Part shown: in pieces, positions 15,755 through 22,555 of the stretch
Layout: every line of letters starts with the position of its first letter
Position numbering within the stretch: position 1 is the first letter of the stretch
Assembly (NCBI GenBank): GCA_045630765.1
Contig: JAZQTM010000004.1
Location: 1-26,183 of the forward strand
Length of the DNA stretch: 26,183 nucleotides
Direction of reading: 5' to 3'
From: RGIG3009 sp045630765
GTDB taxonomy: Bacteria; Bacillota; Clostridia; Oscillospirales; Acutalibacteraceae
The notes under the pieces: generated by a model
The model's database searches: none
Seen by the model: only the letters and a program-made list of their open reading frames with translations
What the model was told of the DNA's origin: nothing
Translations under genes and position numbers: made by a program

Positions 15755-15770
15755 GCAATATTCTGCTATA
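15728..15770. repeat. Interrupted inverted repeat spanning both divergent promoters
   Basis: Outer arms TATAGCAGAA (15728-15737) and TTCTGCTATA (15761-15770) are perfect inverted repeats. Inner arms CTTGTC (15743-15748) and GACAAG (15750-15755) are also perfect, around a single central A at 15749. Counting the whole half-sites, 17 of 21 positions are symmetric. Confidence 0.85.
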
Positions 15771-15772
15771 AT
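15744..15772 (+). promoter_or_regulatory. Promoter of the ABC-F gene (half of a mirror-symmetric divergent pair)
   Basis: TTGTCA (15744-15749) and TATAAT (15767-15772) are 17 bases apart, with TGC directly before the -10 (extended -10). It lies 32 bases upstream of the ABC-F start codon. Confidence 0.85.
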
Positions 15773-15803
15773 ATGTAACAAATTTGTAAAAAGGATCGTC
15801 GTT

Positions 15804-17708
15804 ATGAGCGCTCTTTCCGCCCATCGCGTAAGTAAATATTTTGGTGACCGTTGCTTGTTCGACAAGCTGTCATTCGACGTAGGCGAACACGACAGAATTG
15901 GTTTAGTCGGTTCAAACGGTTCCGGAAAAACCACGCTGTTCCGTCTGTTGATCGGTGAAGAATCAACAGACAGCGGCGATATTTTGTTGTCTAAAAATAC
16001 CCGCATCGGCTATTTGGAGCAACACACACTGCAAAACGAAGCCATCACGGTCTGGGAAGCTGTCGAACGCGTTTTTGAGCCGATCCGCCGTATGGAACGC
16101 GAACTTGCGGAGCTTGGTGACAAACTAATCGCCGTCAGCGAAGTACCTGCCGAATGGTTGGATCGTCAGCAACGGTTACAGGAAGAATTTGAAGCGGCAG
16201 GCGGTCTGTATTATAAAAGTCGCATTGCTTCCACCTTAAACGGGCTTGGTTTCACAAACGAACAATTCACACAACCGGTATCTACCCTCAGCGGCGGTCA
16301 ACGTTCCAAAATCGCTATGGGCTGTTTGCTGTTATCCGACGCGAATTTGCTGTTATTGGACGAACCGACCAACCATTTGGACATTCCCTCTGTGGAATGG
16401 TTAGAGGGCTTTTTGCGCTCTTACCCCGGTGCCGCCATCATCATTTCGCACGACCGATACTTTTTAGATAAAGTCACCACCCGCACGTTGGAAATTACGC
16501 AAGGGACGGTATACGCCACCAACGGCAATTACACAGCTCACAAGGAAAAGCGTGAGCGCGACAAAGAAATAACGCTGCATCAGCACAAAACAATGGAACG
16601 GCAAATCAAAAAGTTGGAAGACAACATTGCTTTACTCAAGCGTTGGAACCGCGAAAAATCCATTCGTGCCGCCGAAAGTCGCGAAAAACGGTTAGAACGG
16701 CTTAAAGAGCAGCAGGTACAGGTCGAGCAAGCGGAAAACACCATTCGTTTCGGTTTCACCGCCGACACGGTCAGCGGCAACGAAGTGCTGGAAGCGGGCG
16801 AGCTTTCCATGGGCTTTTCTTCCCCGTTGTTTTCCGATGTTAACTTTGGGTTGCGACGCGGTGAGCGCGTTTTCCTTATCGGTCCGAACGGCTGCGGAAA
16901 AACCACGCTTCTTAAGCTTATCACGGGCGAATTACAGCCGCGTTCGGGATATCTTCGTTTAGGTTCCAAGGTATCAATCGGCTATTACGATCAGATACAA
17001 TCGCAACTATCGTACGATAAAACGGCTCTGGATCAATTATGGGACGACTATCCCGATCTCACTCAAACAGAAATCCGCAATGCCCTTGCCGCCTTCCTCT
17101 TTTACGGTGACGAGGTGTTTAAACCGGTATCGGCTTTGAGCGGCGGTGAGCGCGCTCGTTTATTGTTATTGCGGCTGATGTTGGCACACGATAATTTGTT
17201 GCTGTTGGACGAGCCGACCAACCATTTGGATATTGCCTCTCGCGAAGCGTTGGAAGCGGCTTTGGAAGGATATGACGGCACGTTGCTGATCGTGTCCCAC
17301 GATCGATATTTCATCAACCGAATGGCATCACGTATCTTGCATATGACACCAAACGGTTGCGAGAGTTATATTGGCAATTACGATAGTTATATCGAGCGCT
17401 GCGCGGTTTCGGAAAGCGCTGCCGTCACACCCGATAAACCGATTAAGGAAAACGCTTACAAGCTCCGCAAAGAACAGGAATCCCAAAAGCGAAAACTAAC
17501 AACGCAAGTGCGCCGATGTGAAGAAGACATCACCGCTAAAGAAGCGCTGATTGCCGCATTACAACAGCAATTGGATCAACCTGAGATCGCGGCACAGTAC
17601 GACGAGGTCGTGCGTATTTCCGCCGAGCTGGAACAACACAACAACGACCTGGAAGAACTGTTTGCTCGCTGGGAAAATGCGCAAGCAGCACTCGAATCAC
17701 TGATATAA
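15804..17708 (+). CDS. ABC-F family ATP-binding cassette protein (YdiF/Uup-like)
   Basis: This soluble protein has two ABC domains in one chain and no membrane segment, typical of ABC-F ribosome-associated factors. Domain 1 has Walker A G36-S-N-G-S-G-K-T, signature L162-S-G-G-Q and D-E-P-T-N-H-L-D. Domain 2 has G360-P-N-G-C-G-K-T, signature L445-S-G-G-E and D-E-P-T-N-H-L-D. Between them (about 245-315) is a charged helical linker that in the family reaches the ribosomal P/E site. A basic coiled coil follows from about residue 550. Length is 634 residues. The frame is open to 15723, but the -10 lies at 15767-15772, so the ATG at 15804 with AAAAAGGA upstream is the start. Likely a housekeeping translation factor; an antibiotic-resistance role cannot be told from sequence. 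Confidence 0.92.
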   Translation: MSALSAHRVSKYFGDRCLFDKLSFDVGEHDRIGLVGSNGSGKTTLFRLLIGEESTDSGDILLSKNTRIGYLEQHTLQNEAITVWEAVERVFEPIRRMERELAELGDKLIAVSEVPAEWLDRQQRLQEEFEAAGGLYYKSRIASTLNGLGFTNEQFTQPVSTLSGGQRSKIAMGCLLLSDANLLLLDEPTNHLDIPSVEWLEGFLRSYPGAAIIISHDRYFLDKVTTRTLEITQGTVYATNGNYTAHKEKRERDKEITLHQHKTMERQIKKLEDNIALLKRWNREKSIRAAESREKRLERLKEQQVQVEQAENTIRFGFTADTVSGNEVLEAGELSMGFSSPLFSDVNFGLRRGERVFLIGPNGCGKTTLLKLITGELQPRSGYLRLGSKVSIGYYDQIQSQLSYDKTALDQLWDDYPDLTQTEIRNALAAFLFYGDEVFKPVSALSGGERARLLLLRLMLAHDNLLLLDEPTNHLDIASREALEAALEGYDGTLLIVSHDRYFINRMASRILHMTPNGCESYIGNYDSYIERCAVSESAAVTPDKPIKENAYKLRKEQESQKRKLTTQVRRCEEDITAKEALIAALQQQLDQPEIAAQYDEVVRISAELEQHNNDLEELFARWENAQAALESLI

Positions 17709-17709
17709 A

Positions 17710-17743
17710 AAAGCCCTTTGCCGTTTTTGCGGCAAAGGGCTTT
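17710..17743. terminator. Bidirectional terminator between the ABC-F gene and the DUF4956 gene
   Basis: A perfect 14-bp stem, AAAGCCCTTTGCCG (17710-17723) with its complement (17730-17743), closes a 6-base loop. Minus-strand transcripts meet a T run after the hairpin (the As at 17707-17712 on the plus strand). It sits four bases from each neighbouring stop codon region. Confidence 0.88.
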
Positions 17744-17747
17744 CCCT

Positions 17748-18419
17748 TTACAGTCCGAATTCGCCTTCGTAGCTGACAAGACTTGCATCCTGCACGCCGT
17801 CGATTGCCAGCATGGTGTCGATGATTTTCGTTTCGCTGCTTCCTAACGTAACCTCAACCGTCATTTCACCGCCGTTGCGGGTGACGATCCGTGATTTGAT
17901 ACGATATTTCGGCAAAACGTTCAGCGCTTTTTTCACCGCCGTGGTTTTTGCGGGATCGTAGCGGACGATCAGCAAATACGGGCATTTATTTTTGCGATAG
18001 ATCACCGTGATGAAATAGTATAAGATACCAAGCAACAAGCACGCCAAACTGCCGGGCAGGAACAAACCTGCACCGCTCATAATACCGCTGGCGATCGCCC
18101 AAAACATAAAGATGGTATCCACAGGATCTTTGATTGCCGTTCGGAATCGAACGATGGATAATGCACCAACCATACCGAGTGAAAGTGCCAAATCCGAACT
18201 GATGGTACGAATCACAACCGCCGTCACCATACACAGCAGTACCAGTGAAAAAGCAAATCCTTTGGAAAACAGGACACCGCGAAACGTTAAACGATAGACG
18301 ATCAGGATGAACAGTCCCATTACGAACGCCACCAATAGCGACAACAGCATTTCTCCCATCGTCACCCCGGTATTAAACTGTTCGACTACACTGTTTTTGA
18401 TCATATCCAAGAAACTCAT
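17748..18419 (-). CDS. DUF4956 domain membrane protein (partner of VTC polymerase)
   Basis: The 223-residue protein has about four hydrophobic helices between residues 22 and 145 and a soluble C-terminal domain of alternating strands and helices. The segment S-L-G-M-V-G-A-L-S-I-V-R-F-R followed by K-D-P is the hallmark of DUF4956. It lies 12 bases downstream of a VTC-domain gene, a pairing I know to be common in bacteria. The pair is thought to make or move polyphosphate, with this protein as the membrane part, but that role is inferred. The C-terminal domain resembles small ferredoxin-like sensor folds (V-E-V-T-L-G-S-S-E-T...D-G-V-Q-D-A-S-L-V). Confidence 0.87.
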   Translation of the reverse strand: MSFLDMIKNSVVEQFNTGVTMGEMLLSLLVAFVMGLFILIVYRLTFRGVLFSKGFAFSLVLLCMVTAVVIRTISSDLALSLGMVGALSIVRFRTAIKDPVDTIFMFWAIASGIMSGAGLFLPGSLACLLLGILYYFITVIYRKNKCPYLLIVRYDPAKTTAVKKALNVLPKYRIKSRIVTRNGGEMTVEVTLGSSETKIIDTMLAIDGVQDASLVSYEGEFGL

Positions 18420-18431
18420 AATGATCTTCCT

Positions 18432-19109
18432 TTACTGCATTTTTCGGCACAATTCGTATTTGGAAATCGCATTACGCGACATCGGTACCGTTTTAAGAAG
18501 TTGCCTTACCGCATACGGTAACGCATCATCGTATTTGACCTCGATCACCAAACGGTCAGAGGGAAACACCGCTACGGTCGGCAGATCTCGTTCAAACATA
18601 TCTACCGAAAACCGACCGCTGTGAATATCCCGATCAAAGGTAATGCGTACATCCTGAAACACATAAGCTTCGCGATAGTAATCCACGATCACCATCGGAC
18701 GTAACAAACGCGTACGGCACTTGGCATAAAAGTTCCGAATCAAGGCGTGTTCGCTGTCGTGCATCCACCAAATATCCCCGCGCAGGATCGCGTCCACCTG
18801 TTCTCGGGTAAGCGGTGCGGAAAACTTTCGAGTCATTTGATCAAGCTTTTGTTTACATTCCAACCGAATAAAGGAGTCGTCCATATCGTAAAAACGTATG
18901 CGGAATTTTTCCCGTTTTTGGACACCTTCCACTTTATCCAGCAAACCGGTTTGCTCAAAATCATCAAAGTAAAGACTGCGAATAAAATACGCGCCATCGG
19001 GATGTGCGGTATGCGCGTCTTTGCACAATCCCGCATCCAACCGTGCTTTCAGTTGCAGGTATCCGGCGCGGCTGATAAAAAACTTATTCTCATAACGAAA
19101 GCCGTTCAC
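18432..19109 (-). CDS. Polyphosphate polymerase domain (VTC domain) protein
   Basis: This is a 225-residue triphosphate-tunnel protein of the VTC family, which in yeast builds polyphosphate from ATP. Tunnel residues expected for the family are visible: R5-Y-E-N-K9 at the N-terminus, S-L-Y-F-D-D, R-E-K-F-R-I-R-F-Y, L-E-C-K-Q-K, V-D-Y-Y-R-E-A-Y, F-D-R-D-I and V-I-E-V-K-Y. It lacks SPX and membrane parts, as is normal for bacterial members. The GTG at 19109 is preceded by AAAGGGAGGGG. It is the first gene of a two-gene operon with the DUF4956 protein and has its own promoter. Activity with ATP is inferred from family. Confidence 0.88.
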   Translation of the reverse strand: MNGFRYENKFFISRAGYLQLKARLDAGLCKDAHTAHPDGAYFIRSLYFDDFEQTGLLDKVEGVQKREKFRIRFYDMDDSFIRLECKQKLDQMTRKFSAPLTREQVDAILRGDIWWMHDSEHALIRNFYAKCRTRLLRPMVIVDYYREAYVFQDVRITFDRDIHSGRFSVDMFERDLPTVAVFPSDRLVIEVKYDDALPYAVRQLLKTVPMSRNAISKYELCRKMQ

Positions 19110-19140
19110 AGGATCCCCTCCCTTTCAGCACACTGTGACA

Positions 19141-19169
19141 AGTATATCACATCCATTACGAAAAGACAA
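19141..19169 (-). promoter_or_regulatory. Promoter of the VTC/DUF4956 operon
   Basis: On the minus strand, TTGTCT (19169-19164) and TATACT (19146-19141) are 17 bases apart, about 32 bases before the GTG start. Confidence 0.75.
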
Positions 19170-19201
19170 TATCATCACACACGAAAATTTGCACGGGCTT
19201 C

Positions 19202-19230
19202 TTGACAGTACAATACAAATGCAGTATAGT
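19202..19230 (+). promoter_or_regulatory. Promoter of the pyridoxamine kinase gene
   Basis: TTGACA (19202-19207) and TATAGT (19225-19230) are 17 bases apart, 30 bases upstream of the start codon. Confidence 0.85.
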
Positions 19231-19260
19231 AAATCCAACATCTTACGGGAGGAAACGCTC

Positions 19261-20100
19261 ATGAAACGCATCATTACGATTCAAGATATTTCGTGTGTCG
19301 GCAAATGTTCACTTACCGTGGCACTGCCGATCATTTCAGCAATGGGCGTTGAAACTGCCGTACTCCCCACCGCCGTTTTATCAGCACACACTGCTTTTAA
19401 GCAAGGCTTTACTTTCCGTGATCTTACGGAGGATATCACTGCCATTAGCAATCATTGGAAACGAGAGAGCATTGGTTTTGACGCCATTTACACCGGCTAT
19501 CTCGGTTCTTTTGAACAATTGGATCTGATGTCACAATTCATTGACGAATTCAAGACCAAGGATACTCTCGTTTTCATAGATCCCGTTATGGGTGACCACG
19601 GCAAGTTATATAGCGGTTTTACGCCCGAATTCGCCAAAGCCATGGCAAAGCTGTGCGGAAAAGCGGATATTATCGTCCCCAACATGACCGAAGCCGCTTT
19701 TATGCTGGATATTCCTTATGTCAGCGAAGGGTACGACGTGACCTACGTACAAAACATTTTGCGTAAACTCACAGCGCTCGGTGCCAAATGCGCCGTGTTG
19801 ACCGGCGTCAGTTTTGAGGAAGGTAAGATCGGCGTTATGGCATACGATGCCGTGAACGATCGGTTTATGGAATACTACAACGACCTTATCGGTGCTTCCT
19901 ATCACGGCACGGGAGACGTCTTTGCCAGTACGTGCGTCGGCGCACTGATGAATGGCAAGCCGTTAGAAGCCGCCCTCAAGGTTGCCGCTGACTATACCGC
20001 CGAGTGTATACGGCTTACAGAAACCGATGCGCAGCATAATTGGTATGGTGTCAACTTTGAAACCGCAATCCCCTATTTACTTGATTGTTTAAACCGCTGA
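19261..20100 (+). CDS. Pyridoxal/pyridoxamine kinase (PdxK/PdxY-like)
   Basis: This ribokinase-superfamily enzyme is predicted to phosphorylate vitamin B6 vitamers to pyridoxal phosphate forms. The 279-residue protein has the pyridoxal kinase-type N-terminus (Q-D-x-S-C-V-G-K-C-S), the ATP-binding D107-P-V-M-G-D-H-G-K-L-Y, N-M-T-E-A and the anion-hole/catalytic G216-T-G-D219. The frame is open back to 19135, but the promoter at 19202-19230 and the ribosome site GGGAGG eight bases before the ATG at 19261 fix the start. No terminator hairpin is visible after the stop, so transcription may continue into the tRNA gene. It stands alone, divergent from the VTC operon. Confidence 0.9.
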   Translation: MKRIITIQDISCVGKCSLTVALPIISAMGVETAVLPTAVLSAHTAFKQGFTFRDLTEDITAISNHWKRESIGFDAIYTGYLGSFEQLDLMSQFIDEFKTKDTLVFIDPVMGDHGKLYSGFTPEFAKAMAKLCGKADIIVPNMTEAAFMLDIPYVSEGYDVTYVQNILRKLTALGAKCAVLTGVSFEEGKIGVMAYDAVNDRFMEYYNDLIGASYHGTGDVFASTCVGALMNGKPLEAALKVAADYTAECIRLTETDAQHNWYGVNFETAIPYLLDCLNR

Positions 20101-20119
20101 ATTTTTATTAAAAAACCTC

Positions 20120-20148
20120 TTGACAAGCGATTTCTTTTCGGCTATAAT
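20120..20148 (+). promoter_or_regulatory. Consensus promoter of tRNA-Val
   Basis: TTGACA (20120-20125) and TATAAT (20143-20148) are both perfect and 17 bases apart, 20 bases before the mature tRNA end. This is the strongest promoter sequence in the window. Confidence 0.92.
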
Positions 20149-20168
20149 AGCATTCGTTCCGAAAATAT

Positions 20169-20244
20169 GGACGTTTAGCTCAGCTGGTAGAGCATTCGCT
20201 TGACGTGCGAAGGGTCAGCGGTTCAAGTCCGTTAACGTCCACCA
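20169..20244 (+). tRNA. tRNA-Val, anticodon GAC
   Basis: A full 76-base cloverleaf can be folded. The acceptor GGACGTT/AACGTCC gives 7 pairs, the D stem is GCTC/GAGC, and the anticodon stem TTCGC/GCGAA has the 7-base loop TTGACGT (anticodon GAC, reading GUC and GUU). The variable loop has five bases. The T stem AGCGG/CCGTT contains one G-U pair and its loop is TTCAAGT. The discriminator is A and the CCA end is encoded (20242-20244). Confidence 0.95.
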
Positions 20245-20246
20245 CA

Positions 20247-20277
20247 AAAAAGCACTTGCATATTGCAAGTGCTTTTT
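20247..20277. terminator. Bidirectional terminator of tRNA-Val and of the acn-rex operon
   Basis: AAAAAGCACTTGCA (20247-20260) pairs with TGCAAGTGCTTTTT (20264-20277) around the loop TAT. A T-rich run follows on the plus strand (to about 20286), and an A run before it gives a U tract on the minus strand. It begins three bases after the tRNA CCA end and lies six bases beyond the stop of the peptidase gene. Confidence 0.9.
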
Positions 20278-20283
20278 CTTTTT

Positions 20284-20751
20284 TTACTTTTTAATAACTT
20301 TTCGCAAAGTGTGCCACGCATGAGCAAACAACGGGCGTATCGGGCGCAAAACCATCCACACCGCCACATACAGGCGGTAACCAAGATTTCGGCAATCCAC
20401 CGTCCGTCCCTTGCGGATAAAACCGTTCATTACCGCCACTACGTTTTGTTTTGGCAAACCAACTTCAAGTTCCCATTGCGCATCACCTGTCAGCGTGTAC
20501 GTATCGTTATCAACACGCACGATGCGGTGTAACACGTATTGACCGTTATCCCGCCGATACAGCGGTACATCGCCTCGTTTCAAAGAATACGGATCGCAGG
20601 CAGCTAACACAACGCTGTCCCTTTTGTGAAAGAAAAGCGGTCGCATACTGCCGCCTGTAACAGGCAACGTGACGGTCAAACCTTGACGAAATGAATCCTC
20701 AATAAGCGGCATCAGTTCAGCAAATGCTACCTCTTTGTATATCGGTTTCAT
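20284..20751 (-). CDS. S24/S26 family peptidase (signal peptidase-like, Ser/His type)
   Basis: The 155-residue protein has a signal peptidase-like catalytic core. The nucleophile motif is G-G-S35-M-R-P, and the second motif reads G-D-V-P-L-Y followed by V-L-H75-R-I-V. His stands where bacterial signal peptidase I has Lys; this Ser/His arrangement is that of the Sec11/SipW branch. There is no N-terminal membrane helix. A moderately hydrophobic, basic C-terminal stretch from about residue 125 may associate with the membrane. The start overlaps the PqqD-like stop (ATGA), so it is translationally coupled. Together with the upstream kinase and RRE genes it suggests processing of a modified peptide or a regulated protein, but no substrate is known. 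Confidence 0.75.
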   Translation of the reverse strand: MKPIYKEVAFAELMPLIEDSFRQGLTVTLPVTGGSMRPLFFHKRDSVVLAACDPYSLKRGDVPLYRRDNGQYVLHRIVRVDNDTYTLTGDAQWELEVGLPKQNVVAVMNGFIRKGRTVDCRNLGYRLYVAVWMVLRPIRPLFAHAWHTLRKVIKK

Positions 20752-21014
20752 ATAAGCAGATCCGCTTCCTGTAAGGATCGAATAAAAGCAGCAACGTCAG
20801 CCGCCGCAGTTTCATTATCAACGTCGTATTCGGTTGTCATCGCCATTACCAAAGATGCTTCCGTACACTCGTTTTCCGCCAATTGTTTCCACAAAAACGC
20901 GCCTGTTTCATTCAGACGGATCATACCTTTAAAATCCAGCGTTTGCAAGCCAACGGCAACTACGACGTAGGAACCGGCGACCTGCCGCAACACGAATCCC
21001 TCTTTGAGTTTCAT
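20748..21014 (-). CDS. PqqD family protein (RiPP recognition element-like)
   Basis: This is an 88-residue winged-helix protein of the PqqD type. Members bind leader peptides of ribosomally made, modified peptides and present them to enzymes. The pattern visible here is the usual one: an N-terminal strand pair (F-V-L-R-Q-V-A-G-S-Y-V-V-V), then I-R-L-N-E-T-G-A-F-L-W-K-Q-L, a Y-D-V-D-x-E-T-A-x-x-D-V helix and a final I-R-S-L-Q-E-A-D-L-L. The frame is open 23 codons upstream into the kinase gene, but AAAAGGGGA before the ATG at 21014 sets the start. It is 14 bases downstream of the kinase and overlaps the peptidase gene. Which peptide it would bind is unknown. Confidence 0.82.
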   Translation of the reverse strand: MKLKEGFVLRQVAGSYVVVAVGLQTLDFKGMIRLNETGAFLWKQLAENECTEASLVMAMTTEYDVDNETAAADVAAFIRSLQEADLLI

Positions 21015-21028
21015 ACTGCTATCCCCTT

Positions 21029-21892
21029 TTACCATTGCATAGTATTTTTCACGAGTTCTACCGCTTGCGTACTGATCGTACATTCCAGCAAAAACACGGG
21101 AACAGATTGAATCAGCCGCTCCGCCGTATCCAACACTTTCAGCCCTAACGCTTCATCATAAAAAGGACGAACGGTTTCGCGATAAATATGCTCCACAGCA
21201 TCCTCCACAGATAATTGTTGGATGCGATTTTCCGACGCTTGCTTCAAGAATACGATTGCTTTCAAAGGTGCACAGATATTGGAATTGGTATCGGTTTTTC
21301 CGCTCCAAGGCGTTCCGTATACGATCGGTCCCTCCGCATCAAAACGAATGGCTGGTTTATCGTCGTTAATGTGTAACACCCGTTCGCCGTAATGCTGTTT
21401 CCACAAGCCGGCATGAGTTGATTTACCCGTTCCGGACGGTGCCGAAAATACGATACCTTTCCCCTCGTAGCTGATAGCGGATCCGTGCATCACCAAGCCA
21501 CCCAAATATGCTAAACGGTTGGCAAACGCCTCACCCGTACACATATATTCAAAATCCGTCAATGTTAACGCGGGGTGCTTACGACTCTCAAGCAGCGTAT
21601 ATTCCAAACGAGAATGGTCGGCGGAAAAGCGATAGGTTTGAAGAATTCGTCCCGTTTTATTGCCAATCGTGTAACGGCACTGTTCCCCGTTTTCCAAACG
21701 CATCAACACTAAACCACCGTGACGATCAACTTCCTCGCCTTTCGGCAAGGTGATCTCTTCAACGCGCGACAGATTTAAAGAAAGCTCGGGCTTTGTTATC
21801 GGTGCTTCATATTGCTGTAATCGTGTGGTAAAAAAGTCACGATCACCACCGTCAAGCTGTATAGGCAAACCTGCAATACGAGCTTGTATCAT
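21029..21892 (-). CDS. HprK-like serine kinase (HPr kinase-related, RiPP-cluster type)
   Basis: This 287-residue protein has an HPr-kinase-type nucleotide site in its C-terminal half: H136-G-S, then the P-loop F-S-A-P-S-G-T-G-K157-S-T and the I-N-D-D178-K-P-A-I segment that corresponds to the catalytic aspartate region of HprK. The first 120 residues are a divergent beta-rich domain, unlike the N-domain of true HprK. The protein lacks the overall length and context of the sugar-catabolite enzyme. Relatives with this P-loop form occur beside PqqD-like proteins, and in lasso-peptide clusters of Bacillota such kinases phosphorylate the precursor. The start at 21892 has GGGTGA upstream and lies 13 bases after rex. 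Substrate unknown. Confidence 0.78.
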   Translation of the reverse strand: MIQARIAGLPIQLDGGDRDFFTTRLQQYEAPITKPELSLNLSRVEEITLPKGEEVDRHGGLVLMRLENGEQCRYTIGNKTGRILQTYRFSADHSRLEYTLLESRKHPALTLTDFEYMCTGEAFANRLAYLGGLVMHGSAISYEGKGIVFSAPSGTGKSTHAGLWKQHYGERVLHINDDKPAIRFDAEGPIVYGTPWSGKTDTNSNICAPLKAIVFLKQASENRIQQLSVEDAVEHIYRETVRPFYDEALGLKVLDTAERLIQSVPVFLLECTISTQAVELVKNTMQW

Positions 21893-21905
21893 CTTGTCAC
21901 CCGCT

Positions 21906-22541
21906 TTACGATTGATTGATAAGATACGAAAGAGCCATTAAACTATCACCCAAATGTACGTTCTCTACCAATACGTTGGGGTGATGTAACGCAATGTCAT
22001 AATGGCTGTAATTCCAAAAGGCTTTTACGCCGCAATTAACCAAGCGCTCAACCAATTTCGGCGCCGCTTCTTTCGGAATACACAACACGGCAAGTTGCGG
22101 GTGATGTTTTTCACAAAACGCTTCCAATTGTTCCGTCCCGCGAATGGTAACACCCTGTATTTCTTGTGCAATAAGTGCCGGCGCATCGTCGAAAATGCCG
22201 TCAAGCGAAACGCCTTTACTCGAAAAATTCATATGATTGGCAAGAGCATGGCCCAAATTGCCGGCGCCGATCAAGATGGACGGCGTAAGCTTGTCCATAC
22301 CCAAAATCCGATACAATTCGTCATACAGCTGGTCGACCAAATAGCCGTAGCCTTGCTGACCGAATTCGCCGAAACAGTTCAAATCCTGACGAATTTGCGA
22401 GGCGGTAAGCCCCATACGCTCTGCCAACTCGCGCGACGAAATACGTACCACACCGTTTTCTTTCAAATCATACAGAAACCGATAGTAGCGTGGCAACCGC
22501 CGTATCACCGACATCGAAATCGCTGTATTTTTGGATGCCAT
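21906..22541 (-). CDS. rex: Redox-sensing transcriptional repressor Rex
   Basis: Rex senses the NADH/NAD+ ratio and represses fermentation and respiration genes when NADH is low. The 211-residue protein has an N-terminal winged helix (about 10-75, with R-L-P-R-Y-Y and S-x-x-I-R-Q-D-L-N-x-F-G-E-F-G), the NAD(H)-binding Rossmann motif G92-A-G-N-L-G97, and the C-terminal helix ending in A-L-S-Y-L-I. The ATG at 22541 follows the aconitase stop by 14 bases with AGAGGAG upstream. It is in one operon with aconitase and the kinase/RRE/peptidase trio, and a candidate Rex site overlaps the operon promoter, suggesting autoregulation. Confidence 0.96.
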   Translation of the reverse strand: MASKNTAISMSVIRRLPRYYRFLYDLKENGVVRISSRELAERMGLTASQIRQDLNCFGEFGQQGYGYLVDQLYDELYRILGMDKLTPSILIGAGNLGHALANHMNFSSKGVSLDGIFDDAPALIAQEIQGVTIRGTEQLEAFCEKHHPQLAVLCIPKEAAPKLVERLVNCGVKAFWNYSHYDIALHHPNVLVENVHLGDSLMALSYLINQS

Positions 22542-22555
22542 TCACGCATCTCCTC

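Noticed and set aside
15804..17708. Calling the ABC-F protein an antibiotic resistance determinant
   Set aside because: Length, linker and C-terminal coiled coil fit housekeeping YdiF/Uup-like members equally well, and there is no attenuator-like leader or resistance context.
20284..21941. Search for a short precursor peptide gene within or beside the kinase/RRE/peptidase trio
   Set aside because: The junctions are only a few bases long and the plus-strand frames in the area are shadows without ribosome sites. No precursor could be supported.
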